From: Coprococcus comes ATCC 27758 | Lineage (GTDB): Bacteria > Bacillota > Clostridia > Lachnospirales > Lachnospiraceae | Direction: 5' to 3' | Assembly: GCF_025149785.1 (NCBI RefSeq) | Contig: NZ_CP102277.1 | Location: forward strand, 3,038,001-3,102,000 | DNA: 64,000 nucleotides | In this document: positions 53,201-62,400 of the stretch, in pieces | Numbering within the stretch: the first letter of the stretch is position 1 | Layout of the letters: each line of letters begins with the position of its first letter | Made by a program: the position numbers and the translations under genes | Notes under the pieces: generated by a model | Seen by the model: only the letters and a program-made list of their open reading frames with translations | What the model was told of the DNA's origin: nothing | Databases searched by the model: none

Positions 53201-53712
53201 TTGCCTTTCCCAAAAATCTGTTCATAATGAAGCGCAGCTTTTTTTCCTTCTTCATACATCCCTCTCGCCAGGTTTCTCTGTACCTCTCCGGCAAGACATG
53301 CACTGAGGGCAATGATTCCTTCGTGATAGGTCTCCAGAAGCTCATAATCTACTCTTGGCTTATAATAGTAACCTTCCGTAAATGCACGTGACACGATCTT
53401 CATCAGATTGGCGTATCCTGTATTATTCTCGGCAAGAAGTACCAGGTGATAATATCGGTCCTCATCGCGTCCTACGGCTGTTTTATCGAATCTGGATCCC
53501 GGTGCCACATAGACTTCACATCCCAGTACAGGATTGATTCCTGCCGCTCTTGCGGCTCTGTAGAAGTCAATGACGCCATACATGACACCGTGGTCTGTGA
53601 TCGCAGCCGCTGTCATCCCCAGTTCTTTGACTCTGGCAACATATTCTTTAATTTTATTCGAACCGTCCAGAAGGCTGTATTCCGTGTGGACGTGCAAATG
53701 CGCAAAATTCAT
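50233..53712 (-). CDS. dnaE: DNA polymerase III subunit alpha (DnaE)
   Basis: A 1159-residue replicative polymerase. An N-terminal PHP domain (FAHLHVHTEYSLLDGSNKIK) is followed by the polymerase core with GPGRGSAAGSIVAYTL and the catalytic Asp motif PDIDVDFCFERRQEVIDYV, a helix-hairpin-helix region near 820-870, and a C-terminal OB fold (about 985-1060, GGMITSKMIKYTKKNQTMAF). In Firmicutes it works beside PolC. The ATG follows AAAGGAGCG. The gene is intact. Confidence 0.97.
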   Translation of the reverse strand: MNFAHLHVHTEYSLLDGSNKIKEYVARVKELGMTAAAITDHGVMYGVIDFYRAARAAGINPVLGCEVYVAPGSRFDKTAVGRDEDRYYHLVLLAENNTGYANLMKIVSRAFTEGYYYKPRVDYELLETYHEGIIALSACLAGEVQRNLARGMYEEGKKAALHYEQIFGKGNFFLELQDHGIPEQRTVNQQLMRLSQEIGIDLVATNDVHYTYAEDEKPHDILLCLQTGKKLADEDRMRYEGGQYYVKSKEEMAALFPYAPEALENTQKIADRCHVEIEFGVTKLPKFDVPEGFTSWEYLNKLCFDGLKRRYGEDPDPALVERLNYELGVIKSMGYVDYFLIVWDFIHFAKSNGIMVGPGRGSAAGSIVAYTLAITNIDPIRYQLLFERFLNPERVSMPDIDVDFCFERRQEVIDYVVRKYGKDRVVQIVTFGTLQARGVLRDVGRVMDLPYAFVDSIAKMIPKELNITLDKSLKMNHELKKLYDEDPQVKELIDMSKRLEGLPRHTSMHAAGVVISQKDVDEYVPLALGADNNVVTQFTMTTLEELGLLKMDFLGLRTLTVIQDAIRLVEKSTGVKLVTEKLNYNDKAVLDYIGTGKTDGIFQIESAGMKSFMKELRPQSLEDIIAGISLYRPGPMDFIPQYIKGKNHPELITYECPQLKPILAPTYGCIVYQEQVMQIVRDLAGYSLGRSDLVRRAMSKKKGDVMQRERQNFVYGNEEEGIPGCVKNGIDEKVANKIYDEMIDFAKYAFNKSHAAAYAVVSYQTAYLKYYYPVEYMAALMTSVIDNPGKVAEYIYTCRQMGISILPPDINRGVGDFSVDNGNIRYGLAAIKGVGRPVIEQIIRDREEHGTFRDLKDFLERLSGKEVNKRAVENFIKSGAFDSLKGTRKQFMIIYVQIMDQVAQNKKNSLAGQMSLFDIVDDEQKKEFEVTLPDVGEYQKETMLAFEKEVLGVYISGHPLEEYEEKWRKSISATTLDFQLDEETGRTKVRDGSREIIGGMITSKMIKYTKKNQTMAFITVEDLLGTVEVVIFPQSYEKSQQYLQEDSKVFVRGRVSEEDDNASKLICEEVIPFDMTKKELWIQYADKQSYLQDEQNLFRMLAESEGEDQVVIFCKAERAVKRLPKNANIQVEPGILSRLTNYFGEDCVKVIEKPIEMKG

Positions 53713-53803
53713 ATTGTGTTCGCTCCTTTTCTCTGTGTTCCATTTTAGCAGAAATGAGGGGGATTTCCAACTGGTGGGGGGAAAATTTTATAGGTTGGTG
53801 GGC

Positions 53804-53961
53804 GGCGGATTTCCAAATATATATACTCCGGTTCCCCTCGGCAAAACATTCCGATGAACCCCTGAAAGCGGGAATCGTGTTCAGCAAAGGCTTCCACGAT
53901 TCCTGGGTTTCATCTCCATTACCTCGAAGGGAACCGGAGTATATATATTTGGAAATCCGCC
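53804..53961. repeat. Giant palindromic element, copy A (158 bp)
   Basis: A perfect 33-bp inverted repeat closes it (53804-53836 with 53929-53961; ends GGCGGATTT/AAATCCGCC). Inside are a second stem GATGAA-CCC (53853-53861) / GGGTTTCATC (53905-53914) and a tip stem GGAATCGTG (53871-53879) / CACGATTCC (53895-53903). Copy B at 63627 shares the ends and three internal blocks: CATTCCGATGA, CAGCAAAGGCTTCCAC and TCATCTCCATT. It lies in the intergenic region upstream of dnaE. It contains no ORF of its own and may be a mobile palindromic repeat or a structured RNA. Confidence 0.85.
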
Positions 53962-54187
53962 TGTTCAACGGTATCGAATGATTTTCTGGATGTGTTGGAA
54001 TCTGCAGGAAGAGAATTGATGGAAACACAGATTATACTTACCTGCGCTGTACCACTCATACTCTATGCAAGTGTAAGCCTGTTAAGTTTCTTCTGGTTTA
54101 CACCTATAACTTTGAGTGCCAGCCTTAGTTCTAACGCAAAAATACCACCGCATTGATATTTTTTCTCCCATGCGGTGGTTTCTTTTC
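53962..54187. other. Spacer between copy A and the symporter gene
   Basis: No recognised gene. A 45-codon plus-strand frame (54019-54156) begins METQIILTCAVPLILYASVS after a GGAAGAGA run and is hydrophobic for its first 30 residues, but it ends inside the symporter terminator. It is a weak candidate for a small membrane protein only. Confidence 0.3.
54141..54180 (-). terminator. Terminator of the alanine/glycine symporter gene
   Basis: On the minus strand ACCACCGCAT pairs with ATGCGGTGGT and runs into ATTTTTGC. Confidence 0.8.
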
Positions 54188-55591
54188 TTACTCCACTGCC
54201 TTTACCGCAGCAGACATTTTTTCTTCATTTTGTTTTGAAAAATACAGTTTTGTTTCCCCAATGATCACTTTTCTAAGTGCAATGATTGCGATCAGGTTTG
54301 GAATGATCATCAGCGCATTCGTGATATCTGCCAGGAGCCAGATTGGTTCCAGCGATAAAAACGGTGCCAGTGCAATCGCTGCAATGTAGATGATCTTATA
54401 TGGTTTGATCCATTTTGTTGTGCCAGTCAGATAAACCAGGCAGCGTTCTCCGTAATAATTCCATCCCAGAATAGTGGTAAATGCAAAGAACATAATTCCT
54501 ACTGCGATCAGATGCATGCCTATATTGTGTGGCAGACACATGTTATAAGCAGCTGTAACAAGTGTGCTTCCGTTCATATCCGAACTGTCCATCAGCCCGC
54601 TGCTGATGATAACTAGTCCTGTCATGGAACAGGTCAGAATCGTAGTAACAAACACACTTGTCATGGAAAGAAGGCCCTGTCTTACACCGGAATTCGTCTT
54701 CGCCGCTGCTGCCACGATCGGTGAACTTCCAAGTCCTGCCTCATTTGTATAGACACCTCTGGCAATCCCGGTTCTCATAACCGTCATAAACGTAATGACA
54801 CCTGTTCCTGCAGTTCCTCCGATTACCGATTCTTTTGCAAATGCACAGGTAAAAATGGTCTTAAAAGCATCCGGTACTGCCGCCCGGTTGATCACCAGCG
54901 CCACTACCGAGCCTCCAAGAAAAGTAAGCGCCATAATCGGCACCACAATTTCAGCAACCTTTGAAATACTTTTAATTCCTCCGATCGTTACAACCGCAGT
55001 AAGCACTGTTATGATGACTCCTGCTACAATGATCGGTATATGGAATGTCACATTGACAGATTCTGTGATCGCATTTACCTGCGGAAACGTTCCGCAGCCA
55101 AATAATGCTGTACATATGCCAAACACAGAAAAGGCTTTTGCAAGCCAGATAAATCTCTCTCCCATACCATTTTGGATATAAAACATCGGTCCGCCGGCCA
55201 TCTGGTTATTCTCGTCCGTCACTCGGTATTTTACCGCTAAAAGACTTTCTGAATATTTCGTCACCATACCAAGTATGGCTGAAATCCACATCCAGAATAA
55301 CGATCCCGGTCCACCAATTCGAAGCGCCGTTGCAACTCCAACAATACTTCCCGTTCCTATGTCTGCTGCCATCGTTGTACATAGAGTCGCAAATGCCGAT
55401 ACATCTCCTTCTCCGCTTCCGGTCCCACTTTCTTTTTCAAAAATGGCCCTTACTGCACGTGGAAATTTTGTGATCTGCAGTCCTCTCAATTTAATCGTAA
55501 AGTAAAGCCCTGTACCGATCAACAGCAACAATGTCGGAGGTCCCCATACATAACTTTGGATAGTCGTCAGCATCCCCATTAAATTACTCAT
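54188..55591 (-). CDS. Alanine/glycine:cation symporter (AGCS family)
   Basis: A 467-residue membrane protein with about eleven helices. The family signature is seen in EGDVSAFATLCTTMAADIGT and GSIVGVATALRIGGPGSLFW, and in RTGIARGVYTNEAGLGSSPI, characteristic of Na+- or H+-coupled alanine/glycine carriers. It has its own promoter (55767-55795) and terminator, so it is transcribed apart from the peptidase operon upstream, though both act on peptide-derived amino acids. GGAGAAGTGAA precedes the ATG. Confidence 0.95.
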   Translation of the reverse strand: MSNLMGMLTTIQSYVWGPPTLLLLIGTGLYFTIKLRGLQITKFPRAVRAIFEKESGTGSGEGDVSAFATLCTTMAADIGTGSIVGVATALRIGGPGSLFWMWISAILGMVTKYSESLLAVKYRVTDENNQMAGGPMFYIQNGMGERFIWLAKAFSVFGICTALFGCGTFPQVNAITESVNVTFHIPIIVAGVIITVLTAVVTIGGIKSISKVAEIVVPIMALTFLGGSVVALVINRAAVPDAFKTIFTCAFAKESVIGGTAGTGVITFMTVMRTGIARGVYTNEAGLGSSPIVAAAAKTNSGVRQGLLSMTSVFVTTILTCSMTGLVIISSGLMDSSDMNGSTLVTAAYNMCLPHNIGMHLIAVGIMFFAFTTILGWNYYGERCLVYLTGTTKWIKPYKIIYIAAIALAPFLSLEPIWLLADITNALMIIPNLIAIIALRKVIIGETKLYFSKQNEEKMSAAVKAVE

Positions 55592-55766
55592 TTCACTTCT
55601 CCTTCGCCTCTGTTATTGTTTTCCATCCATATTCTATTTTTACGATAATCTTTTCCCCACTAGATTTTTTTCTTCACCTTCTTAATCAACTTGTTTTTTG
55701 AAAAAGCTCTCTCCGTTCATAAAATTGTTCATTTTTCTTATTTCCGCTTCGACTTTCTTTATGCAT

Positions 55767-55795
55767 ATTATACATAACATTTCTGCCCGTGACAA
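55767..55795 (-). promoter_or_regulatory. Promoter of the symporter gene
   Basis: On the minus strand TTGTCA (55795-55790), a 17-base spacer and TATAAT (55772-55767). This leaves a leader of about 165 bases with no recognised riboswitch. The remaining part of 55592-55891 shows no gene. Confidence 0.7.
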
Positions 55796-55891
55796 ATCAA
55801 TTCTTTTTCTTTATAATAGAATTTCTTAATATATAATGAACGTCCATTTTCATTAAGCGACATGAAATTATATTTCCAATAAAATTTTACA

Positions 55892-55932
55892 AAAAAACAC
55901 CGCCGCATCAGCTTCATTCTGACACAGCGGTA
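55892..55932 (-). terminator. Terminator of the peptidase operon
   Basis: On the minus strand ACCGCTGTGTCAG and CTGATGCGGCGGT pair imperfectly and are followed by GTTTTTTTG, 19 bp past the pcp stop. Confidence 0.85.
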
Positions 55933-55950
55933 CTTTTTTCTTTCATAAAA

Positions 55951-56595
55951 CTAGTGAGTAGTTCCCATAACCTCTTTTACATCTTCTGTATTATTCACTA
56001 CAGCTTCAACACAATACTCCAGAGACTTTGCGATTGTCTCAAGCGGCATACTTGCCATTCCGTTCGCCTTATCTACAACCTGATCGCAAGCATATGGTAC
56101 ATGGATAAATCCGGCACGGATGTTAGTGTATTTGGTTGCACACATATGCAGTACATTGTACATTACACAGTTGCATACGTAGGTTCCTGCCGTGAAAGAT
56201 ACATGGCATGGAAGTCCGTGAGCACGTACATTCTGAACCATTGCATTTACCGGAATTGTTGCAAAGTATCCGGTTGGACCGTCTGCCTGAAGTGGCTCAT
56301 CAAGTGGCTGGTCACCTGCATTGTCCGGAATCCGGGCATCTGCAAGGTTGATTCCTACTTTTTCTACAGTGACGCAGGAACGTCCGCCTGCCTGACCTAC
56401 ATTGATCACTATATCCGGGTTATGTTCTTTGATTGCCGCTTCAACTGCCGGTGCACTTTTCTTGAATTCTGTAGGGATCTCTACATATACGATCTCTGCC
56501 CCCGCAATTGTTGACGGAAGAAGCTTGATTGCCTCGAATGCCGGGTTTACGCTTTCTCCTCCAAATGGATCAAATCCTGTTAATAAAACCTTCAT
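55951..56595 (-). CDS. pcp: Pyroglutamyl-peptidase I
   Basis: A 214-residue peptidase C15 removing N-terminal pyroglutamate. KVLLTGFDPFGGESVNPAFE opens the protein; the catalytic Glu is in VTVEKVGINLADARIPDNAG (about 80), the Cys in SFTAGTYVCNCVMYNVLHMC (about 143) and the His in AGFIHVPYACDQ (about 167). AAAGGAGGAAATTAAC precedes the ATG at 56595; a longer in-frame start at 56703 lies within the M29 gene. Association with DUF969/DUF979 genes, as here, is common and suggests pyroglutamate uptake or release. Confidence 0.95.
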   Translation of the reverse strand: MKVLLTGFDPFGGESVNPAFEAIKLLPSTIAGAEIVYVEIPTEFKKSAPAVEAAIKEHNPDIVINVGQAGGRSCVTVEKVGINLADARIPDNAGDQPLDEPLQADGPTGYFATIPVNAMVQNVRAHGLPCHVSFTAGTYVCNCVMYNVLHMCATKYTNIRAGFIHVPYACDQVVDKANGMASMPLETIAKSLEYCVEAVVNNTEDVKEVMGTTH

Positions 56596-56618
56596 GTTAA
56601 TTTCCTCCTTTATATCTC

Positions 56619-57608
56619 TTAGTATAACACAGGCTCCGGGATAATAACCTTCCCCTGCTGCATAATCTGTCGGTTGTCCGTGTAGATATCCGGTTCCATA
56701 CATACCAGATCAAAATGCCCTTTGGCGTTCTGAATACCTCCAAGAGCAATATTACGCCCAAGTCCTACATGGAATGTCCCATAAGCAGATTCATCTTCAA
56801 TATAGCAGTTTCCAAGGCATTGTGAGCATGAATTAAGCCCGATTCCGAGTTCCCCCGCAATATAGATCCGGGGATCCTGATAATCTTCCATGTATTTTTT
56901 CAACCGAATACCGGTCGGAGTCTCTTCAATCTCCGTAATCCGTCCGCCTTTAAATAAAATCCTTGTCGGTTCCTCTGCGCGACCAATATATCCCAGAGAA
57001 CCGTCAAGCACCATCACACCTTCTGTCTTTGTCTCCTCGATCGGGACATAGACCTCAATACTGGAAGAAGAATATCCCTTTCCATCCTTTAGAACTCCGT
57101 TAAAAAATCCCGGATCTCTGCCCACTTTGTAGAACATCATATCCGTTCCTGCCGGAGTTGTCACACGGACTTTTTCTGAATACTTGAGATATTTGATAAA
57201 TGCCTTTGCCATCAGTCGGCTCTTCTTCGTATCCATCGTCAGAAAATCGTATTCCAGAAAAGATCTTCCGTCATTGGTTGCCAGTGGCAAGGACAGAAAT
57301 TTCTTGTGTCTTTGTATCGCACGCTTTGCAGCTTTCGTTGTCACCAGCGAATACTCTGTCGCCGCGATAATTGCCGTATAAGGATCAAAAACTGCTTCAT
57401 TATCATCAAAAAAGATTCCCACATGGCGCCCCTTGTTCTCGACAAGCAGTGTATTCACTGACCGTGCTTTTCCGGAAGCCTCTTTTTCCATCGCTTTTGC
57501 TTCTGCAAGATATTCCTTCGATGTCACGATCAGTACTTTGTCCCACGCCCTTACTTTTACCCATTCGTGAATAATGATCCGGGCACCCCGTTCCATATTC
57601 GGTGTCAT
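56619..57608 (-). CDS. M29-family aminopeptidase-like protein
   Basis: A 329-residue protein with similarity to AmpS/PepS metalloaminopeptidases (M29). The C-terminal part shows YIAGELGIGLNSCSQCLGNC, EDESAYGTFHVGLGRNIALG and NAKGHFDLVCMEPDIY, where Glu and His residues form the expected dinuclear metal site. The N-terminal half is the family's substrate domain. AGAAGAGGGACAT precedes the ATG at 57608. It sits between the DUF979 and pcp genes, so it probably trims peptides entering the cell. Confidence 0.8.
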   Translation of the reverse strand: MTPNMERGARIIIHEWVKVRAWDKVLIVTSKEYLAEAKAMEKEASGKARSVNTLLVENKGRHVGIFFDDNEAVFDPYTAIIAATEYSLVTTKAAKRAIQRHKKFLSLPLATNDGRSFLEYDFLTMDTKKSRLMAKAFIKYLKYSEKVRVTTPAGTDMMFYKVGRDPGFFNGVLKDGKGYSSSSIEVYVPIEETKTEGVMVLDGSLGYIGRAEEPTRILFKGGRITEIEETPTGIRLKKYMEDYQDPRIYIAGELGIGLNSCSQCLGNCYIEDESAYGTFHVGLGRNIALGGIQNAKGHFDLVCMEPDIYTDNRQIMQQGKVIIPEPVLY

Positions 57609-57657
57609 ATGTCCCTCTTCTTTCTCCATACCAAAACTAGAATAAGCTTACGAATTC

Positions 57658-57701
57658 TAAGGCCATTATTTTCTGCCTTTCCAGTGAAATAATGACCTTA
57701 G
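57658..57701 (-). other. Intercistronic hairpin between the DUF979 and M29 genes
   Basis: TAAGGTCATTATTTC pairs with AAATAATGGCCTTA on the minus strand around a 14-base loop, with no T run behind it. It may act as an RNA processing or stabilising stem that sets different levels of the transporter and peptidase parts of the operon. Confidence 0.55.
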
Positions 57702-57716
57702 CTACTTATGTCTTAT

Positions 57717-58670
57717 TTACTTTAATACTATCATATAACAGATCTGGAACACAAGCATAAAAATTGCAACCAGAACCTGATTTTTGATAGCGCCCCAGCG
57801 GTCCTTCATGTTCAAGATCGCAACCGGCAGGATGTTGAAGTTCGCTGCCATCGGTGTAAGCAGAGTTCCACAGTATCCACATGTAAGTGCGAGCATACCG
57901 ATCACCACCGGATTAGCACCGTAAGCAAGAACGAACGGTGCACCGATACCAACTGTCATAACGGTGATAGCTGCGAATGCATTTCCCATGATCATGGTAA
58001 AGAGTACCATACCGATTGCATAAACGATGATCCCGATATTTACATTTCCCTTTGGAACAATCTTTTCAACAAGCTGTGCGATTACATCGCCAACTCCTGC
58101 AGCGGTAAATACACCTCCAAGACATCCAAGCAGCTGTGGCAGCATACTGAGAGGTCCTGTGATTCCAAGGAATCTTTCAGAATCATTCAAAAAGACTGCC
58201 GGTTTATTCTGTTTTGCATCGAATGCCATCAGTAAGATCATAGCTACAATCACACCAACGGTAATTGCGACCATAGAACTCATATTACTGAATAATGCAA
58301 AGAACAGGGAGCATACCGCTACGGAGAATGCCGGGACAAATATCTTCATTCCGATCTTCTTAAACTGCTGTTCTGTGTGTTCCTTTGTCGGATTATCTGT
58401 TTTTCCGATTTTTACTTTCTTGAAGATTGGCGGCAGGCACATGATCAGAACAAGCGCACCAGAAACCTTTGCCGGGAGCCATGAACCAAATCCACAAACG
58501 ATACCGAAAGAGCACCAGAAAACAGCGGTTCCGACTCTTGACGGATTCTCTTTATCCAGCAGGTTCTTGATTCCTGCGTAAATCGTGATCAATCCGATAA
58601 TTACCCATACTACATTCAGTCCGATTGCATTAAACGAATCGCCGACCTGTATAAATTTTAAATTACTCAT
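57717..58670 (-). CDS. DUF979 family membrane protein (transporter component)
   Basis: A 317-residue protein with about nine hydrophobic helices: VVWVIIGLITIYAGIKNLLD, FGIVCGFGSWLPAKVSGALV and ALTCGYCGTLLTPMAANFNI. DUF979 always pairs with DUF969, and both are thought to form a two-part permease. The neighbouring pcp gene suggests 5-oxoproline or small peptides as substrate, which is inference. AGGGAGGAAGACAG precedes the ATG; 14 bp separate it from the DUF969 gene. Confidence 0.88.
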   Translation of the reverse strand: MSNLKFIQVGDSFNAIGLNVVWVIIGLITIYAGIKNLLDKENPSRVGTAVFWCSFGIVCGFGSWLPAKVSGALVLIMCLPPIFKKVKIGKTDNPTKEHTEQQFKKIGMKIFVPAFSVAVCSLFFALFSNMSSMVAITVGVIVAMILLMAFDAKQNKPAVFLNDSERFLGITGPLSMLPQLLGCLGGVFTAAGVGDVIAQLVEKIVPKGNVNIGIIVYAIGMVLFTMIMGNAFAAITVMTVGIGAPFVLAYGANPVVIGMLALTCGYCGTLLTPMAANFNILPVAILNMKDRWGAIKNQVLVAIFMLVFQICYMIVLK

Positions 58671-58684
58671 CTGTCTTCCTCCCT

Positions 58685-59377
58685 CTATTTCTTAGTATCT
58701 GTTGATTTTCCATAGTATTTCTTCATCAGTTTGTTATCTTTCACAATAACAAATGCGCAGGAAACAACAAGTGCAACTAATGCTACCGGGATTTCAGCTG
58801 CTGCAAGGTCGATCAGTTCTACTTCGTATCCAAGACCTGCAAGTGTTGTCTGTACAAGGATTCCGCCGGCACCACCTACGAACAGTACCTGGAAGAAGAA
58901 CCATGTGAAGTTCTGCATAGCAACAGCAAGTCCTTTTGCTTCTTCTACGTGATCTTCATTTGCTTTTCCTTCTTTATTGCTGATCGCACCTTCGATCATC
59001 GGAAGCAGTACCGGACGGATAAATCCGGCAACTCCACCGAAGCTGACATTGAATGCTCCAAACAGAGCATTCAGCATACCATATACAGCAACAAGCTTAC
59101 CTGCTGTCGCACTTTTTACTTTACGGATCAGGTTTGCCGCTGCTTCACGCAGACCGTTTCTTTCCAGTGTACCTGTAACCAGCAGGATCATGATAAAGAT
59201 TGCCATACTTCTGTTCGCTACAAAGTTTGTACCGATTGTTTCCAGAAGTCCGCCCACTCCAAGTCCTCCAACAATCCCTGTCGCGATAAGGGCCAGGAAA
59301 ATAATGAGGATTGAATCCAGTTTCAGCGCGAATCCAACGATTACGATTAACACGCCAAGTAATTTGATGAGTTCCAT
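58685..59377 (-). CDS. DUF969 family membrane protein (transporter component)
   Basis: A 230-residue protein with six or so helices: MELIKLLGVLIVIVGFALKL, ALIATGIVGGLGVGGLLETI, and FGAFNVSFGGVAGFIRPVLL. It is the partner of the DUF979 protein. The order M14 peptidase, DUF969, DUF979, M29, pcp on one strand with short gaps points to one operon for uptake and breakdown of peptides with blocked N-termini. AAAGGAGGAGTTAGGT precedes the ATG. Confidence 0.88.
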   Translation of the reverse strand: MELIKLLGVLIVIVGFALKLDSILIIFLALIATGIVGGLGVGGLLETIGTNFVANRSMAIFIMILLVTGTLERNGLREAAANLIRKVKSATAGKLVAVYGMLNALFGAFNVSFGGVAGFIRPVLLPMIEGAISNKEGKANEDHVEEAKGLAVAMQNFTWFFFQVLFVGGAGGILVQTTLAGLGYEVELIDLAAAEIPVALVALVVSCAFVIVKDNKLMKKYYGKSTDTKK

Positions 59378-59410
59378 ACCTAACTCCTCCTTTAGAAAAG
59401 TATTAAAAAG

Positions 59411-62400
59411 TTATTTATTTTTTCCAGTCACTTTGACAATCATCGGACGCTGTCTTATGTAACTGGTCAAAATCTGTCCATCCTGCTCTTCCAGATGACA
59501 TTCCATCACATGCACTGCTTCCATCAACATCCGGATAGTCGCCTCGTCATGTGCCACATGAGCCCTTGCACACAAATTCAGGTATTCACCCTGTGCGGTC
59601 TCATCTGCAACCTCGCTGGTATAAGCAACCGTTGTGATCCACGGAAAACGGATCGACGGATAACGATGGTTTGGATCTGCCGCGAACGGGATCCAGTAGT
59701 TGATCATTTCTTTATAATAGTTTGCCGGGAACAATTTCGGCATCCATGCATGTGCATATTTTTCAAACTGAGCACTCCATTCACGGTTCAATTCTCTCAT
59801 CTCCGGATACTCGGCAATCTTGTCTGCTATCACATCTTCCATTACCTTATTGACCGGGTAATTGTCCTTGTACTCTGGATTGGTCACATACCAGAAATAA
59901 CCATAAAGCAGAGATCTCGGAAGCCAGAAGCCTTTGTAAGACGGGGAGGTATAACCCGAAAACTGCTGCTCCCATTCATGGCTCGGTACTCCGTGATTGT
60001 CCACGATCATATCCGGGACATACCGGTCATAAATACGGGTTAATCCCATCGCCTCGCTGTGGATCGTATCCTGCTGGAAATGTTCATAGTAGAACTCTTT
60101 TCCAAGCGAATTAAATCTTGCCACATGGAATTTCCAGTTTGGATGCTCTTTCTGCAATTCATAATGGATTGCCGCACCATCCACATTTTCCATCGGAACG
60201 ATCACCAGATTCAGTTTATCCGGTAAATCTTTGTAAACATCTTCTGTCAGCAGCTTCTTGATCAGGATAAATGCTGCATTTGTCGAAGATACTTCATTTG
60301 CATGATGTCTTGCATTGATCATCTCGCCAGGAATTCTTGATATACGCTTCGTCATGGACAGATATCCTTCGTATTCCGGTTTGATCCATACTGCATAGAG
60401 TTCACGTCCTGTATAAGATACCGCAGTCCGGAACACTTCGATTCCAGGAACCTGCTTCAGTTCTTCGATAATCTCACGGTAAGTATCATATCCGATCAGT
60501 TCATGCTCATGCAGGTCAATCTCTTCAATCCGTTTCGTCTTTGGTTTTTCTTCTCTTTCCGGTGTAAGTGCTGCATACTGTATCTCGCCCTGCTCACTTT
60601 CAAACAAAAGCTTCGTACCTGCAACAACACTTTCACACTCTGCCAGTACACCCTTTGACCACAATGTTGAGTAAGTGTGTAATACATTAGATTGTACACC
60701 ATTTGTGCGGATATGGAAAGTAAAATTATCATTTTCCCATGAAATGGCACGGATCCATGCATCTGCTTCTTCCCGTTTTCTCTGTAAAAGAACCGCTTTT
60801 CCATCTTTTACAATGCATGCTTCTTCTTTTAACGGCTCGGTCAGTGTCACCTTAAATACCGGTCTGCCTTCTTTTTCATGGATCACCGGAAGGATCAGTC
60901 CCGGCGCATCCAGCATGACATCTGCTTTCTTCACACCGTAATTTTTAAAATAGTCACTTCCGACAAAATACATATCTTCATGCAAAGCATCCAGTGAAGA
61001 GATCAGATCCTCTCTTGATCCGGTCGCATAGTCCGGTTCACTTGCGGTCACGTCCAGACGCAGTTCATGGAAGAACGGCTGCAGGTCTGCGGAAATCTTT
61101 CCGCCTGTCTTTTCCTCAATATATCGTCTGCAATCCGGAAGAACTTCCTTCTGGTAAACATCCCAGATCTCTTCCATATCGGTACGGACGGTCTGATAAA
61201 ATACTTCCTGTCCGTCAATCTCTGCTTTTACATAACCGGTTGCCGGATGAACCTTTCCCATCTGCGGATATTCATCCATATATGGTCTTTCCGACCAGAC
61301 TGCTTTGTAAGTATCCTCACAGCAGACCTTTTCGTCCTTGATCCCCTTGCAGAGATAAGTGATATCTTCTTCGCCTTCATAAGCTTTGAAAATGACTTTA
61401 TCTCTTTCAATTCCAAGCTCTTTTACCAGAATATCTTCTACCGGATACAGTTCCTGCAGATAGCGGATCGGAAGATCATACCACTTGTCCGGAGTGTCTG
61501 CATTCAGATTGTGATAGGACGGGGTTGCACCGTTCTCATCCAGCCAGTCTGTCTGGCCTTCCGGCAGGAACGGTTTGAAATAAATCTCAACCTGATCTGC
61601 CTGCGCTTCCTTCATCACCGGAAGCATCTCTTCAACGATCCAGGAATATCCCTGTTTGTATGCACAGATAACGGAGGTATCCTCCGGCTTGGCACCTAAC
61701 ATCTGGATTCTGTCTTCGATTTTTTCTTTTATCTTCTGGCGTACTTTTATATTTTCACTTACCGCACCGGTAATCTTTACCTTGCTTCCCTTCCTGATCT
61801 GCGGATAAACCTTTTCTTCCAGAAGTTTTTCAAAAACTTCCACTTCCCACGGAAGCTCATACACCTTCTCGTACATCTTCTGTCCGGATTTGTAATTATA
61901 TACCTTTGCATCCCCGGCTTCTTTTTTCTGTGTATCATTCCAGAGCGGAGATCCGTATACTTCGTATTCTCCTGTCTGCTCTTTCTGCATCGCTTTCAAA
62001 GCTGCAAGCTGGCCATCTGCGCCGCGCAGTACAAAGTCATCCACCATATCCATCAGCAGGTCTTTCCAGCTTCTCTGACCATTGATCTGTGGAAATTCCA
62101 TACAGAGACGGGAGGTAAATGCGATTAGTTCCTCTCCGTCACCGCGAAGAGATACTTTTACACTTTCTCCTTCTTTTTCCCGTACAAGCTCTGTCTGCTC
62201 TGCTTTTTCCAGAACGAGCCGGTTGCCTGTATAAGCTGCATCTGCCGTAATAGTTCCTTTATATCCGGTTGTCTCCATACCAAAACGCCATGCCAGGTTA
62301 CATGCTGCAACGAGCATCGCATCATCTGCATCCTCCGGAAGTACAATCTTCACATCCAACACATCCGGAAGAAGATCCTGATTCTCGTCTTTCAGGAAAT

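Noticed and set aside
54019-54156. Hydrophobic 45-codon frame with a possible ribosome binding site
   Set aside because: It runs into the terminator of the convergent symporter gene and has no recognisable relatives; kept only as a weak remark.
55592-55766. Possible glycine riboswitch before the alanine/glycine symporter
   Set aside because: The leader has a CGGAGAGAG word, but the conserved core and second aptamer of glycine riboswitches are not seen.
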